DNA of 64,000 bases, from NCBI GenBank assembly GCA_000383295.1, contig KB911072.1, positions 62,001-126,000 on the forward strand, in the 5' to 3' direction. The translations under genes were made by a program, and so were the position numbers. The notes below the pieces were generated by a model. That model had not been told where the DNA came from. It saw only the letters and a list, made by a program, of their open reading frames with translations, and did not search any database. This document shows positions 28,302 through 36,642 of the stretch, piece by piece (within the stretch, counting starts at the first letter, position 1; each line of letters begins with the position of its first letter). The DNA comes from Faecalispora sporosphaeroides DSM 1294 (GTDB lineage Bacteria > Bacillota > Clostridia > Oscillospirales > Acutalibacteraceae).

Positions 28302-29072
28302 ATGACCTATGAAGTAAAGCCCGAAAAATTCGGCGCTTTTTTCTGCCTGTTAAGAAAGCAAAAGGGCTTTACACAACGGGAACTGGCAGAGCAGATCGGT
28401 ATATCAGACAAAGCAGTCAGCAAGTGGGAGCGCGGTTTGAGCATGCCCGACATTACCCTGCTGATTCCGCTGGCAGATCTGCTTGGCGTAACCACGACAG
28501 AGCTGCTGAGCGGCCAGTACATTCAAGAGCCGGATCGCCTGAACATACAGGAGGTAGAGCAGCTGGTCACCGGCGCCATCGGCCTTTCTGCCGGAGAGCG
28601 GCAGCAGCAGCGAGATCGCCGCAAAAGAAGGGGCGCGTTCTATTTGCTTTGCCTGTTCCTGTCTGCGACGGAAATCCTGCTGCTTTCCCTTTGGGGCTAT
28701 TCGGCCCGCGTGCTGTGGGAAAACCTGTTTCTCGTGGAATTTCTGTGCCTGTTTTTCGGCGGATGGCTTCAGTTACTGGTGAAGGACACCTTGCCCGCTT
28801 ATTATGACGAACATAAAATTCACACTTACAGCGACGGCTTTTTTCGCATGAATCTTGCAGGAATCCGGATCAGCAATCGGAACTGGCCGCACATTTTACG
28901 TGCCGGTCGTTTATGGACCTTCTTCGTCCCCATCCTTTTTCCAGTCCTTTTTGTTTTTATCCAACACATCTTTTCCCCCGAAGTATGGAGCGGCGGAAAA
29001 TTATACTTCACCCTGCTCGCCGTTCTCGGCCTTTTTCTACCGATTCTGATCACCGCTAAGGCAAACGAATAA
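28302..29072 (+). CDS. XRE-family regulator with membrane domain
   Basis: 256 residues. An N-terminal helix-turn-helix (about 10-65) reads RKQKGFTQRELAEQIGISD with KAVSKWERGLSMPD, a very common clostridial class. A charged linker (QQQRDRRKRR) is followed by four to five membrane helices. This plan suggests a DNA-binding protein tethered to the membrane, sensing an envelope signal, but no ligand site is seen. GGAGG precedes the ATG. Monocistronic, with its own terminator. Confidence 0.8.
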   Translation: MTYEVKPEKFGAFFCLLRKQKGFTQRELAEQIGISDKAVSKWERGLSMPDITLLIPLADLLGVTTTELLSGQYIQEPDRLNIQEVEQLVTGAIGLSAGERQQQRDRRKRRGAFYLLCLFLSATEILLLSLWGYSARVLWENLFLVEFLCLFFGGWLQLLVKDTLPAYYDEHKIHTYSDGFFRMNLAGIRISNRNWPHILRAGRLWTFFVPILFPVLFVFIQHIFSPEVWSGGKLYFTLLAVLGLFLPILITAKANE

Positions 29073-29086
29073 ATTAGAAAATAAAC

Positions 29087-29121
29087 AATGCCGCAGATAC
29101 ACAAAGCTCTGCGGCATTTTG
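29087..29121 (+). terminator. Terminator of the XRE gene
   Basis: Stem AATGCCGCAGA / TCTGCGGCATT followed by TTGTT. Confidence 0.75.
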
Positions 29122-29155
29122 TTCCTATTCCCACAGCTTTTCTAAAAACTGCCAT

Positions 29156-29491
29156 TTAAATTCCAAAATGGATCACATACTTCTCTTCTGCTTTGGCTGC
29201 CTTCATCAAATAAATGAGAGGGAACAGCTTCTCTGCATTCTGCTTAATAAAAACTTTGATAAAAATCTCTAACGACTCCGGCGGCAGCAATGTAATTCCC
29301 CAATAAGCAAGGCCCTTCTCTTTTCTCTGTAACGTATGCCAATAACAGTCAATCTGCTGAAAATCGGACAGAAGCGGCGCAATTATGTCATCATCAATTG
29401 CAATACAATGATATCTTTCCGGCTCATAACTGTTGAACTGTTCCCAGAGCCCTGGATTTTTTTGCATTATACCAAACTCATGCTTTGCCAT
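29156..29491 (-). CDS. Hypothetical small cytoplasmic protein
   Basis: 111 residues starting MAKHEFGIMQKNP behind GGAGG with ten-base spacing; an extension to 29539 lacks support. No signal peptide or membrane segment. The sequence looks like a compact alpha/beta domain (YHCIAIDDDIIAPLL, YWGITLLPPESLEIF). I do not recognise a function. It is convergent with the XRE gene and upstream of lexA on the same strand, but has its own ribosome site. Confidence 0.65.
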   Translation of the reverse strand: MAKHEFGIMQKNPGLWEQFNSYEPERYHCIAIDDDIIAPLLSDFQQIDCYWHTLQRKEKGLAYWGITLLPPESLEIFIKVFIKQNAEKLFPLIYLMKAAKAEEKYVIHFGI

Positions 29492-29617
29492 ACACACTGC
29501 ACCTCCACGCTGTGTTCTCTCTTTTACAAGACATCTCATTGGTCCAAACGATCTGTTTCTAAATACCGAACCAATAAAATGGCACCCGGTAAATACTCCT
29601 TTTCAAGAAAACGAGCT

Positions 29618-30205
29618 TTAATAATACCGGTAAACAGAAATCACACGGCCAAGCACCAGCGCGCTCTGAGAAAAGATTGGAGAAAACGCGGGGTTTTCCG
29701 GCTGCAAGCGAATGTACTCCTGCTCAAAGAAAATTCGTTTTACCGTAGCCTCGTCGTCGATCAGCGCAACGACGATCTGCCCGTTTTCCGCCGTATCCTG
29801 TCGGTGAGCGATAATGTAATCCCCGTCGAGAATCCCGGCGTTTTTCATGCTGTCGCCCTGTACGCGCAGCGCGAACAGCTCCTTTTCGGGGTAACGGTGC
29901 CCTACCAAAGGCAGGTAGCCCTCTACCTCCTCTACGGCCAGAATCGGCACGCCGGCGGTTACTCTGCCCAAAATTGGCACACGGCTCACCTGCTCGGCCC
30001 CTTCAATATGAATGGCGCGATTGAGGCCGGCCTCGCGCCGAATGTAGCCCATATCCTCCAACGTTTTGAGGTGCAGGTGAACGGTCGAAGTGGATTTCAG
30101 GCCGGTCGCCTTGCAGATCTCCCGCACGGAGGGCGGCAGGCCGTATTGTGCTCTATCTTTTAAGTACTCATATATTTTTTTCTGGCTGCTGCTGAGTCCT
30201 TTCAT
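29618..30205 (-). CDS. lexA: LexA repressor
   Basis: Represses SOS genes until RecA filaments trigger self-cleavage. 195 residues from the ATG behind AGGAAATGGG. The N-terminal winged helix has PPSVREICKATGLKS; the cleavage bond is Ala84-Gly85 (RVTAGVP); the catalytic Ser119 lies in VQGDSMKNAGILDGDY and Lys156 in EATVKRIFF. All key residues are present. A palindromic operator overlaps its own -35, consistent with autoregulation. Confidence 0.96.
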   Translation of the reverse strand: MKGLSSSQKKIYEYLKDRAQYGLPPSVREICKATGLKSTSTVHLHLKTLEDMGYIRREAGLNRAIHIEGAEQVSRVPILGRVTAGVPILAVEEVEGYLPLVGHRYPEKELFALRVQGDSMKNAGILDGDYIIAHRQDTAENGQIVVALIDDEATVKRIFFEQEYIRLQPENPAFSPIFSQSALVLGRVISVYRYY

Positions 30206-30238
30206 CCCATTTCCTCCCAGGTATTCTAAGTCAATTTT

Positions 30239-30279
30239 ATCATACCACAGGGCTCTATAAATTGCAAACAAATGTTTGC
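30239..30279 (-). promoter_or_regulatory. lexA promoter with overlapping SOS box
   Basis: Minus-strand -35 TTGCAA (30262-30267) and -10 TATGAT (30239-30244), spacer 17. The palindrome GCAAACAAATGTTTGC (30264-30279) overlaps the -35 and resembles the Gram-positive LexA box of the GAACN4GTTC type with outer changes. Confidence 0.7.
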
Positions 30280-30413
30280 GGATTTTTCACAATTTTTTTG
30301 TTTTCAGGGCCCGTTTCTCCTTATTTTAATGCAAAATGACATGACTCCAAAAGTTAAAAGAATATTCATAGCGTATTAACAACTGCCCCGTGAATTCAAA
30401 TTATAATATGAGT

Positions 30414-30520
30414 GTATTCAAACGATGGAGCCGCACCATCAGAATACAAAGTTCTACCCTCCTCAATATACCCCTCAAGCTAACGAAAAAAGACCGAATC
30501 AATTGGATTCGGTCTTTTTT
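30414..30520 (+). ncRNA. Candidate C-rich small regulatory RNA
   Basis: A -10 TATAAT (30402-30407) with a weak -35 precedes about 107 bases without a reading frame. The 5' end folds into GTATTC/GAATAC (30414-30419 with 30442-30447) and GATGG/CCATC. Next comes an unpaired pyrimidine-rich stretch with CCCTCCTC (30457-30464) and CCCCTC (30471-30476), complementary to Shine-Dalgarno sequences. A strong terminator ends it. This plan resembles Firmicutes sRNAs that block translation through C-rich motifs; identity with a known family is not established. Confidence 0.55.
30486..30520 (+). terminator. Terminator of the candidate small RNA
   Basis: Fifteen-base stem, AAAAAAGACCGAATC pairing with GATTCGGTCTTTTTT across a five-base loop. 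The A-tract makes it usable in both directions. Confidence 0.85.
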
Positions 30521-30578
30521 CTCTTTGCTGTATTTTTTGTTTGATTTTTATTTTTAAAATCGAAATCATTCGTTGCAG

Positions 30579-30624
30579 CGGGTCTTTTCTTCCGCCTTTC
30601 GCGGGAGGAAAGACCCGTTTTTTT
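30579..30624 (+). terminator. Second terminator upstream of the SpoIIQ-like gene
   Basis: Stem CGGGTCTTTTCTTCC pairing with GGAGGAAAGACCCG, followed by seven T. It lies 58 bases beyond the first terminator and 81 bases before the next start codon, so it could act as a tandem terminator or as an attenuator of that gene. Confidence 0.75.
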
Positions 30625-30704
30625 ACTTTTTCACCGCAGATTTGTCTGGAACGGCATATTTGTTCTTTTTTCTGGTCAAAATAGCCTCGGAGGTGCTTTT
30701 ACAG

Positions 30705-31472
30705 ATGAGCAGTCTGCATTTTAAATCAGAAAATCAATCCCCAAAGAAAAGCAACAAGGGTTTTTATGTCGCGCTGGGCGTTTGCCTGGTTGCCGTTGGC
30801 GTCGCCGCCTGGACTACGTATGACAGTGTCGTGAAATATGCCAACCCGCAGGATACGTCCTCGTATTCCACCTCGCCCACCGGGCGCACGCAGTCGGGCG
30901 TTTATGCCAGCAGCAAGCCGGAGGAGTCCTCGTCTCAGCCGCAGGCCAGCGCACCGCAGTCCGCTGCCCCGTCTTCGTCCAAACCGGCTGCATCGTCTCA
31001 GGCACCGGGCAAGACCGCTTCGAGCAAACCGGAGCAGCCCGCCAAACAGACGGCGGCCAAACCCGCATCTTACGTTTACCCGGTTGGGGAAACCCCGAAG
31101 ATTACCAAAAATTACAGCGGAGACAACCCCATCTTTTCCGACACGATGCAGGACTGGCGTGTTCACTCCGGCACAGATTTTGAGGCAAAGATCGGCGACC
31201 CGGTCAAGGCCATCGACAGCGGAAAGGTCACGGACCTGTACGCAGACGGGAATCTGGGCAATGTTGCAGTGATTGAGCACAGGGACGGAATCACCGCGTA
31301 CTACTGCGGCCTCGGCGACACCTTTCTGGTGAAGAAGGGCGATGAAGTAGACGCGGGGCAGAAGATCGGCTCTGTGAACGTCGTTCCGATCGAATCGGTG
31401 GAAAAGCCGCATCTGCATCTGGAAATCAAAAAATCCGGCAAGCTGATCGAACCGGCCACCCTTTTCAAATGA
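30705..31472 (+). CDS. SpoIIQ-like LytM/M23 peptidase
   Basis: 255 residues. One N-terminal membrane anchor (about 19-38), a long Ser/Pro/Ala-rich linker (about 45-125), then a LytM domain. The metal motif is intact: HSGTDF and HLHLEI. SpoIIQ of B. subtilis has lost part of this motif, whereas clostridial SpoIIQ keeps it. Architecture, length and the neighbouring spoIVB and spo0A favour SpoIIQ, which links the forespore membrane to SpoIIIAH. A vegetative M23 endopeptidase remains possible. GGAGG precedes the ATG. Confidence 0.75.
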   Translation: MSSLHFKSENQSPKKSNKGFYVALGVCLVAVGVAAWTTYDSVVKYANPQDTSSYSTSPTGRTQSGVYASSKPEESSSQPQASAPQSAAPSSSKPAASSQAPGKTASSKPEQPAKQTAAKPASYVYPVGETPKITKNYSGDNPIFSDTMQDWRVHSGTDFEAKIGDPVKAIDSGKVTDLYADGNLGNVAVIEHRDGITAYYCGLGDTFLVKKGDEVDAGQKIGSVNVVPIESVEKPHLHLEIKKSGKLIEPATLFK

Positions 31473-31504
31473 GTAAAGCCGTACAAAAAAGCGATAAAAC
31501 AGGT

Positions 31505-31540
31505 CAATCCCCGCTGGCAATCGCCGGCGGGGATTTTTTA
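31505..31540 (+). terminator. Terminator of the SpoIIQ-like gene
   Basis: Stem AATCCCCGC / GCGGGGATT with inner GGC/GCC pairs, then a T-run. Confidence 0.8.
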
Positions 31541-31746
31541 CAAACTTTCACCCAAACTTTTCATCGATTTAAAATCATTTTCTTTTTAATCGGCTTAATT
31601 TGAACCAATTTTAAAAATTTCTGACATTCGCCGCCGACCGTATGAAGAAGTCGACCGTTCCTTCCAGATTTGCCCAGAAAAAAGCGGATTTGACAACATA
31701 AATACTTTCGATTTGACAAAGATTAAATGCGAAAGGAGGTGAATGT

Positions 31747-32994
31747 TTGAAAAAAAGAAAAAAATTTTTTCAACGATTGACCGGCTGGCTCACCGCACTT
31801 ACTCTGCTGGCAGGGTCGGCAGTGGGATACTACCACTACACCCTGCCCGACCAGTTCCGCGTGACGGCGGGAACCAAGCTGCGGCTGAACCAGACCGGCC
31901 TGAGCATTATCGACACGGTCAACAAAGAAGAAATTACCGCGTCGGCTTTAAAATCCGCAAACCAAAATTACCATGCTCAGCTGATGCTGTTTGACGTAAT
32001 CCCTATCAAAACGGTCAGCGTGAAGGTGGTGCAGGAAAAGCTTTTGGTGCCCTGCGGTACTCCTTTCGGCATCAAAATGTTTACAAACGGCGTGATGGTG
32101 GTCGGCGTGGCCGACATTGAGAGCGCCGGAAAAATGATTAATCCCGCCGCTGTGGCGGGCGTGAAGGTGGGCGACATCATTACCGCGGTGAACGGGAAGG
32201 CCGTTACCCAAAACAGCCAGGTGGCAAAGCTCATCGAAAGCAGCGCCGGCGAACCGGTCAAGCTTTCCATTAAACGGAACGAAGAAGCACTCACAGCAAC
32301 CCTTACCCCTATTCTGTCCGATGTGGACGGAAGTTATAAGGGCGGCCTTTGGGTGCGCGACAGTACTGCCGGTATTGGCACCGTAACCTTTTATGACCCG
32401 TCGAACGGAGCGTTCGGCGGCCTTGGGCACGGCATCTGCGACGTGGACACAAACGAGCTGATGCCGCTTCGCAGCGGCGACGTTATCTCCGTGACCATCA
32501 GCGGAATTGTCAAGGGCCAGAAGGGCCGCGCCGGCGAACTGCGCGGCTATTTCAACAACGATTTCCCTGTCGGCCAGCTGCAGGCCAATTCTGAAGCCGG
32601 CGTATACGGCACACTGAATGCCTCTCCTGTTCCTGCGCAGGCGATCCCCCTTGCCGCAAAGCAGGAAGTAAAAACAGGCGCCGCACAGATTTACACCACA
32701 GTGGACGGAACGGCACCCAGGCCCTATGGCATTGAAATCGAATCGATCAACTATCAGGACGGCACCAAAACGAAGAATCTGGTCGTTAAAGTGACTGATC
32801 CTGATCTGCTCGGCAAAACGGGAGGAATTGTTCAGGGAATGAGCGGCAGCCCAATTGTGCAAAACGGGAAATTAGTGGGCGCTGTAACCCATGTATTTGT
32901 CAATGATCCGACGCGCGGCTACGGAATTCTGGCAGAAAACATGTTGGAAATCTCTGAAAAAACGAGTCTGGAGAGCACGGAAAAGGCATCTTAA
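31747..32994 (+). CDS. spoIVB: SpoIVB signalling serine protease (S55)
   Basis: Secreted from the forespore, SpoIVB cleaves SpoIVFA to switch on sigma-K processing. 415 residues: an N-terminal anchor or signal (about 12-30), a PDZ domain (about 110-190, VAGVKVGDIITAVNGKAV) and an S55 peptidase domain with GLGHGI (His) and GMSGSPIVQNGKLVGAVTH (Ser). The start is TTG, seven bases after AGGAGG; an ATG four bases upstream is in another frame. Directly upstream of spo0A, the order conserved in endospore formers. Confidence 0.95.
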   Translation: MKKRKKFFQRLTGWLTALTLLAGSAVGYYHYTLPDQFRVTAGTKLRLNQTGLSIIDTVNKEEITASALKSANQNYHAQLMLFDVIPIKTVSVKVVQEKLLVPCGTPFGIKMFTNGVMVVGVADIESAGKMINPAAVAGVKVGDIITAVNGKAVTQNSQVAKLIESSAGEPVKLSIKRNEEALTATLTPILSDVDGSYKGGLWVRDSTAGIGTVTFYDPSNGAFGGLGHGICDVDTNELMPLRSGDVISVTISGIVKGQKGRAGELRGYFNNDFPVGQLQANSEAGVYGTLNASPVPAQAIPLAAKQEVKTGAAQIYTTVDGTAPRPYGIEIESINYQDGTKTKNLVVKVTDPDLLGKTGGIVQGMSGSPIVQNGKLVGAVTHVFVNDPTRGYGILAENMLEISEKTSLESTEKAS

Positions 32995-33059
32995 CACGAA
33001 ATATTTTTATATTTTGAAATATAATTACCAAATTCGCGTAAAAAATATTGTGTAAGGTA

Positions 33060-33088
33060 TTGCCATAAATGCCAATATATGGTATTAT
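33060..33088 (+). promoter_or_regulatory. Promoter of spo0A
   Basis: TTGCCA (33060-33065) and TATTAT (33083-33088), spacer 17, in the spoIVB-spo0A gap. Confidence 0.55.
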
Positions 33089-33122
33089 AAGCCTGTAAAT
33101 TAAAAAACAGGGGGATATGTTC

Positions 33123-33902
33123 ATGGAAAAACATTTAAAACTGCTGATTTCTAATGACACTGACGAATTTGCTCGAAGCTATTCTCATGATTTTGAAGTT
33201 GCGGGTATTGATGTCGTCTATTCTCCAAAGGATGGACTGAGGGTCTTAGACCATATTGATCTCGAACAACCCGACGTCGTTCTTCTGGACCTGTTCATGC
33301 CCCGACTGGATGCGATCGGAGTCATTCATGGGATTAGAAAAAAGTACGCCTCCAAGGCGCCTTCCTTCATTGTCATGTCTACATTCAGCAGCCCCACGCT
33401 GGAGCGTGAGGTAATGCTTTCCGGAGCTGCATATTTTGTAATCATACCGTTCGACGCAAAAGAGCTGGCCCAGAGGATCTTAAAAATATGCGGCAGTATC
33501 GCCCCAAAATCGGAACAGGCTTCGGTACCGGCACCAAAAGGCAAACCTTCCCTTGAAATTCAGGTCACAGAAATCCTTCATCAGATCGGTGTCCCGGCTC
33601 ATATTAAGGGGTACCATTATCTGAGGGATTCCATTATTATGGCCGTGCAGACACCAGACATTATCAACGCCGTAACCAAACAGCTGTATCCCAGTGTGGC
33701 CAAGCGGTATGAGACAACTCCCTCGCGTGTGGAGCGTGCGATTCGACACGCCATTGAGGTTGCCTGGGACAGAGGCGACATCGACATCCTGAATTCCTAT
33801 TTTGGGTACACGATTCACAACACCCGCGGAAAGCCCACAAACAGTGAGTTTATCGCCATGATCAGCGACAAGCTGCGGCTGGAGATGAAGTCCGCCAGCT
33901 GA
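33123..33902 (+). CDS. spo0A: Sporulation master regulator Spo0A
   Basis: 259-residue response regulator. The receiver domain (about 1-120) has the phospho-acceptor Asp56 in DVVLLDLFMP, acidic residues NDTDE, the Thr/Ser region VMSTFSSP and Lys in the final loop replaced by PFDAKEL context. The DNA-binding domain starts near 145 (VTEILHQIGVPAHIKGYHYL) and contains the recognition region TTPSRVERAIRHAIEVAWDRG. The ATG at 33123 is eight bases after GGGGG; another in-frame ATG at 33117 is too close to it. Its presence shows the organism belongs to a sporulating lineage. Confidence 0.97.
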   Translation: MEKHLKLLISNDTDEFARSYSHDFEVAGIDVVYSPKDGLRVLDHIDLEQPDVVLLDLFMPRLDAIGVIHGIRKKYASKAPSFIVMSTFSSPTLEREVMLSGAAYFVIIPFDAKELAQRILKICGSIAPKSEQASVPAPKGKPSLEIQVTEILHQIGVPAHIKGYHYLRDSIIMAVQTPDIINAVTKQLYPSVAKRYETTPSRVERAIRHAIEVAWDRGDIDILNSYFGYTIHNTRGKPTNSEFIAMISDKLRLEMKSAS

Positions 33903-33910
33903 AGAAAAAA

Positions 33911-33966
33911 ACTCCTTTCCCCAATCAGCCGGATGAGGATCCGCTTTTCAGGGAAAGGAGATTTTT
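33911..33966 (+). terminator. Terminator of spo0A
   Basis: Stem CTCCTTTCCC / GGGAAAGGAG followed by ATTTTTT. Confidence 0.8.
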
Positions 33967-34007
33967 TGCGATTTTTCAATGATTTGCAAAATCAAAAACG
34001 GTCCAGA

Positions 34008-34958
34008 CTACATCGACCTGCTTTTGGTAACAAAGAGCAGGGAATTGGGAACCGGGCGCTCCCTGCCGTCGGAGGGCTTGTTGCGCAGCAGCAGCGTGCT
34101 GCTGCCGTAATTGCGGCTGAGCAGCGTGGCGGAACCGCCCGCATCCAGATTGCCGGCCTGCACCGCTCCCATATCCTTCATCAGCTGTGCGAATTCCTTG
34201 AGCGTCGCCCCCGTGGAATACTGCGACTGCCGACCGTCTACCATGATGAAAAACACGGTTCCGTCGGCACGAAGGCCGACGCCAAGCCGCGGCGAAAAGG
34301 TTCTTTGATCCGCATCCTTTTGCGCGACGACGTTGCCGTCCTTAACAAGGAGGGTATCATACAGGCCGATCGCGTTCTGCAGCTCGGATTTCATCTGCGG
34401 GTAATCGGCATTGGAAGCGATCACGGGAGTGCCGTCCTTTTTTATGCCGAAAAAGTTCCAGCGGTAGGCGCGGGAGGACACGGCGCCCTGCAATTCAACG
34501 CCGTCCTTGACGACGACACCCCACGGCTGATTGGTGGTCATATTGAACATGTCGCCGTTGATCGCCGCGACGACCGGTTTCCCCCTGGCCATGGCCGCGG
34601 CGGCCTGCGCGCGCACCGTGGCGGCATGGTAACCGCCCGCATATGTAGTGTCTCCCGGTGTGCCGACCGTAATGCCGATCTGCCCCGCAGAGGGATCGTA
34701 TTCCAGCATAAAGCACTCATTGATTTTACAATTTAAATTGGTATACGTAAATCTTGTTTCCACTAGACCGGGCGCCACCGTTCTGCTGTAATCGCTCATC
34801 AGAGAGGTCGCGACCAGATTGGTCAGGCTGAGCTGGCCGAACACCGGCACCGCCGCGGAAGCCGTGGCGGACATCTGCACGGCAGCCAGTAGAACAGCTG
34901 CTGCGGATACAATTTTACGTTTTGTCGATTTTGATTTCGCACTTTTCGGTTGTTTCAT
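34008..34958 (-). CDS. Secreted phosphodiester glycosidase-domain protein
   Basis: 316 residues with a signal peptide (KKR-rich start, cleavage near ATASAA). The mature part is a NAGPA-type phosphodiester glycosidase domain: AAINGDMFNM, GLRADGTVFFIMVDGRQ, LDAGGSATL and a C-terminal PVPNSLLFV. Family members remove GlcNAc or related caps from phosphodiesters and in bacteria often act on cell-wall or exopolysaccharide modifications. The substrate here is unknown. It is convergent with spo0A and likely monocistronic. Confidence 0.85.
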   Translation of the reverse strand: MKQPKSAKSKSTKRKIVSAAAVLLAAVQMSATASAAVPVFGQLSLTNLVATSLMSDYSRTVAPGLVETRFTYTNLNCKINECFMLEYDPSAGQIGITVGTPGDTTYAGGYHAATVRAQAAAAMARGKPVVAAINGDMFNMTTNQPWGVVVKDGVELQGAVSSRAYRWNFFGIKKDGTPVIASNADYPQMKSELQNAIGLYDTLLVKDGNVVAQKDADQRTFSPRLGVGLRADGTVFFIMVDGRQSQYSTGATLKEFAQLMKDMGAVQAGNLDAGGSATLLSRNYGSSTLLLRNKPSDGRERPVPNSLLFVTKSRSM

Positions 34959-35054
34959 CTTTGCTGAGGTCTCCTTCCTTGCGTTAGTTCCATCTTAGAC
35001 CATCAGGAAGATTATGTCAACCAAAAACAGGCATTTTCTTCTTAAAAATACATG

Positions 35055-35783
35055 TTAAATTCCGGTAATTTTTACTTGGCTGAAAATCTCTCCGATCGCC
35101 TCGCTCATCATCAGCGACGCACTCTGATCCGCAGGCGTGGAAGAGCGGTTGATCACGACCAGTCGGCTGCCGGCAAACGAATGGATCAACCCGGCGGCCG
35201 GGTACACGGCCAGCGAGGTTCCGCCGATGATCAGCATATCCGCCTTGCGGATCGCGCTGACCGCACCGTTGATCACGTCCTGATCAAGCCCCTCCTCATA
35301 CAGCACCACATCGGGCTTGACGGTGCCGCCGCAGGTGCAGGTGGGGATCCCTTCGCTGTGCAGAATAAATTCGGCGTTGTATTCTTTATGGCATTTCTGG
35401 CAATAGTTGCGGTGAACCGAGCCATGCAGCTCGTATACCCGCCTGCTGCCCGCCTTTTGATGCAGGCCGTCGATATTCTGGGTCACGACCGCCAACAGCT
35501 TGCCCGCCCGCTCCAGCTCCGCCAGCTTGCGGTGGGCTGCATTGGGCTGCGCGTCCAGACACAGCATTTTTTTGCGGTAAAAATCAAAAAACTCCGCCGT
35601 GTGCCGCACATAAAAGCTGTGGCTCAGCATTTCCTCCGGCGGGTAGCGGAACGACTGGTGATACAGGCCGTCCACACTGCGAAAATCGGGAATTCCGCTC
35701 TCCGTAGATACCCCTGCCCCGCCGAAAAACACAATTCGGCTGCTTTCGTCTATCATCTGCTGGAACTGCTCCATCTTTGTCAT
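35055..35783 (-). CDS. NAD-dependent protein deacylase (sirtuin)
   Basis: Removes acyl groups from lysines using NAD. 242 residues. The NAD-binding GAGVSTESGIPDFRS, TQNIDGLHQKAG and the catalytic His in ELHGSVHRNYC are present; the zinc site is formed by CQKC and CTC. HGS plus RxxY-like residues (FRYPPEEML region) leave open whether it prefers acetyl or longer acyl groups. Class U or CobB-type. Stands alone upstream of tRNA-Pro on the opposite strand. Confidence 0.95.
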   Translation of the reverse strand: MTKMEQFQQMIDESSRIVFFGGAGVSTESGIPDFRSVDGLYHQSFRYPPEEMLSHSFYVRHTAEFFDFYRKKMLCLDAQPNAAHRKLAELERAGKLLAVVTQNIDGLHQKAGSRRVYELHGSVHRNYCQKCHKEYNAEFILHSEGIPTCTCGGTVKPDVVLYEEGLDQDVINGAVSAIRKADMLIIGGTSLAVYPAAGLIHSFAGSRLVVINRSSTPADQSASLMMSEAIGEIFSQVKITGI

Positions 35784-35916
35784 TCAGAATCCTCCCATCG
35801 TCCGTCTCTTTCCTTTATCTTAGTCTGCAAAGTGCGGAAAATCAAGCGTCTTATCTATTCTGCCGGTTTTACCGGCCCGAAAACCGCAAAAAATTCAAAA
35901 TTTCTCAAAAAAAGGA

Positions 35917-35945
35917 TTGCGTTTTGCCTACAAGTATGATAGAAT
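35917..35945 (+). promoter_or_regulatory. Promoter of tRNA-Pro
   Basis: TTGCGT (35917-35922) and TAGAAT (35940-35945), spacer 17, ending 16 bases before the mature tRNA. Confidence 0.6.
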
Positions 35946-35961
35946 AATCCACGTTGCAATT

Positions 35962-36037
35962 CCGGGTGTGGCGCAGTTGGTAGCGCGCTTGACTGGGGGT
36001 CAAGAGGCCGTGAGTTCAAGTCTCGCCACTCGGACCA
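35962..36037 (+). tRNA. tRNA-Pro (anticodon GGG)
   Basis: Seventy-six bases including an encoded CCA end. The acceptor stem CCGGGTG pairs with CACTCGG (one G-U). The anticodon stem CTTGA/TCAAG holds the loop CTGGGGG, giving anticodon GGG at 35995-35997. The T-arm contains GTTCAAGT. The 3' end faces the ars operon, so the gene is a possible integration target. Confidence 0.95.
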
Positions 36038-36043
36038 GCTTTA

Positions 36044-36090
36044 AAACCGCATGAATGCTGAAAAAGTCAGTGTTCATGCGGTTTCTCTTT
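36044..36090 (+). terminator. Terminator of tRNA-Pro
   Basis: Stem AAACCGCATGAA / TTCATGCGGTTT, loop 17, then CTCTTTG. Confidence 0.7.
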
Positions 36091-36131
36091 GTTTTCGTTT
36101 AAACTTAAACCAACTCGAATTATCACTTTTA

Positions 36132-36150
36132 TGTGGACTAAGTGTGGACT
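36132..36150. repeat. Short direct repeat TGTGGACT downstream of tRNA-Pro
   Basis: TGTGGACT occurs twice, 11 bases apart, in the 150 bases between the tRNA terminator and arsC. Such repeats occur near tRNA-linked attachment sites, but no integrase or second att copy is seen. Confidence 0.3.
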
Positions 36151-36237
36151 GGAAAAACTAATATTTTCAACCTCATCCATGGTTGGGAGATGAGGGCGCT
36201 ACTTTTTATGCTCTGCTCCAAACGATCATCCAGGCAT

Positions 36238-36642
36238 TTATGTTTCTTTGGACGAAATCAATTTTAATGCAAGCTCTTTGATGTTTTCTTCTATTGCTCC
36301 AATGGTTCTAACAAACTCCTCGTCGCTTTTTCCCGTCGGGTCATCCAACCCCCAATCGATCTTGTGCTTACAGGGGAGATAGGGGCAATCGACATTACAA
36401 CCCATTGTAACAACCATATCAATTGGTGGAAGTTCTGAAAGCAGCTTTGAACGCTGTGTCTTTTCCATGTCAATCCCGTAAAGCTGTTTCATCAAGCGAA
36501 CTGCATCCTGATTGATTTGCGATTTTGTTTCTGTTCCTGCCGAATAGCTTTCAAATACATCGCCGGCAAGATGTTTGCCCAACGCCTCTGCAATCTGGCT
36601 GCGGCAAGAGTTGTGGACACAGATAAATGCGACTTTAACCAT
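36238..36642 (-). CDS. arsC: Arsenate reductase, thioredoxin-coupled (ArsC)
   Basis: Reduces arsenate to arsenite through a cysteine relay. 134 residues of the low-molecular-weight phosphatase fold. The P-loop is CVHNSCR (Cys8 to Arg14). The relay cysteines are in MGCNVDCPYLPC (Cys82, Cys86, Cys91), fitting the thioredoxin-dependent class. Its start overlaps the arsA stop by eight bases, and it is the last gene of arsR-arsD-arsA-arsC. Confidence 0.93.
   Translation of the reverse strand: MVKVAFICVHNSCRSQIAEALGKHLAGDVFESYSAGTETKSQINQDAVRLMKQLYGIDMEKTQRSKLLSELPPIDMVVTMGCNVDCPYLPCKHKIDWGLDDPTGKSDEEFVRTIGAIEENIKELALKLISSKET

Noticed and set aside
31743-31994. ATG-started frame overlapping the start of spoIVB
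   Set aside because: The ATG is better than TTG as a codon but leads to an 83-codon frame without homology; the TTG frame encodes all SpoIVB motifs and has ideal spacing from AGGAGG.
36044-36237. Complete attachment site or integrase remnant after tRNA-Pro
   Set aside because: Only a short direct repeat is visible; no second copy of the tRNA 3' end and no integrase frame were found in the window.
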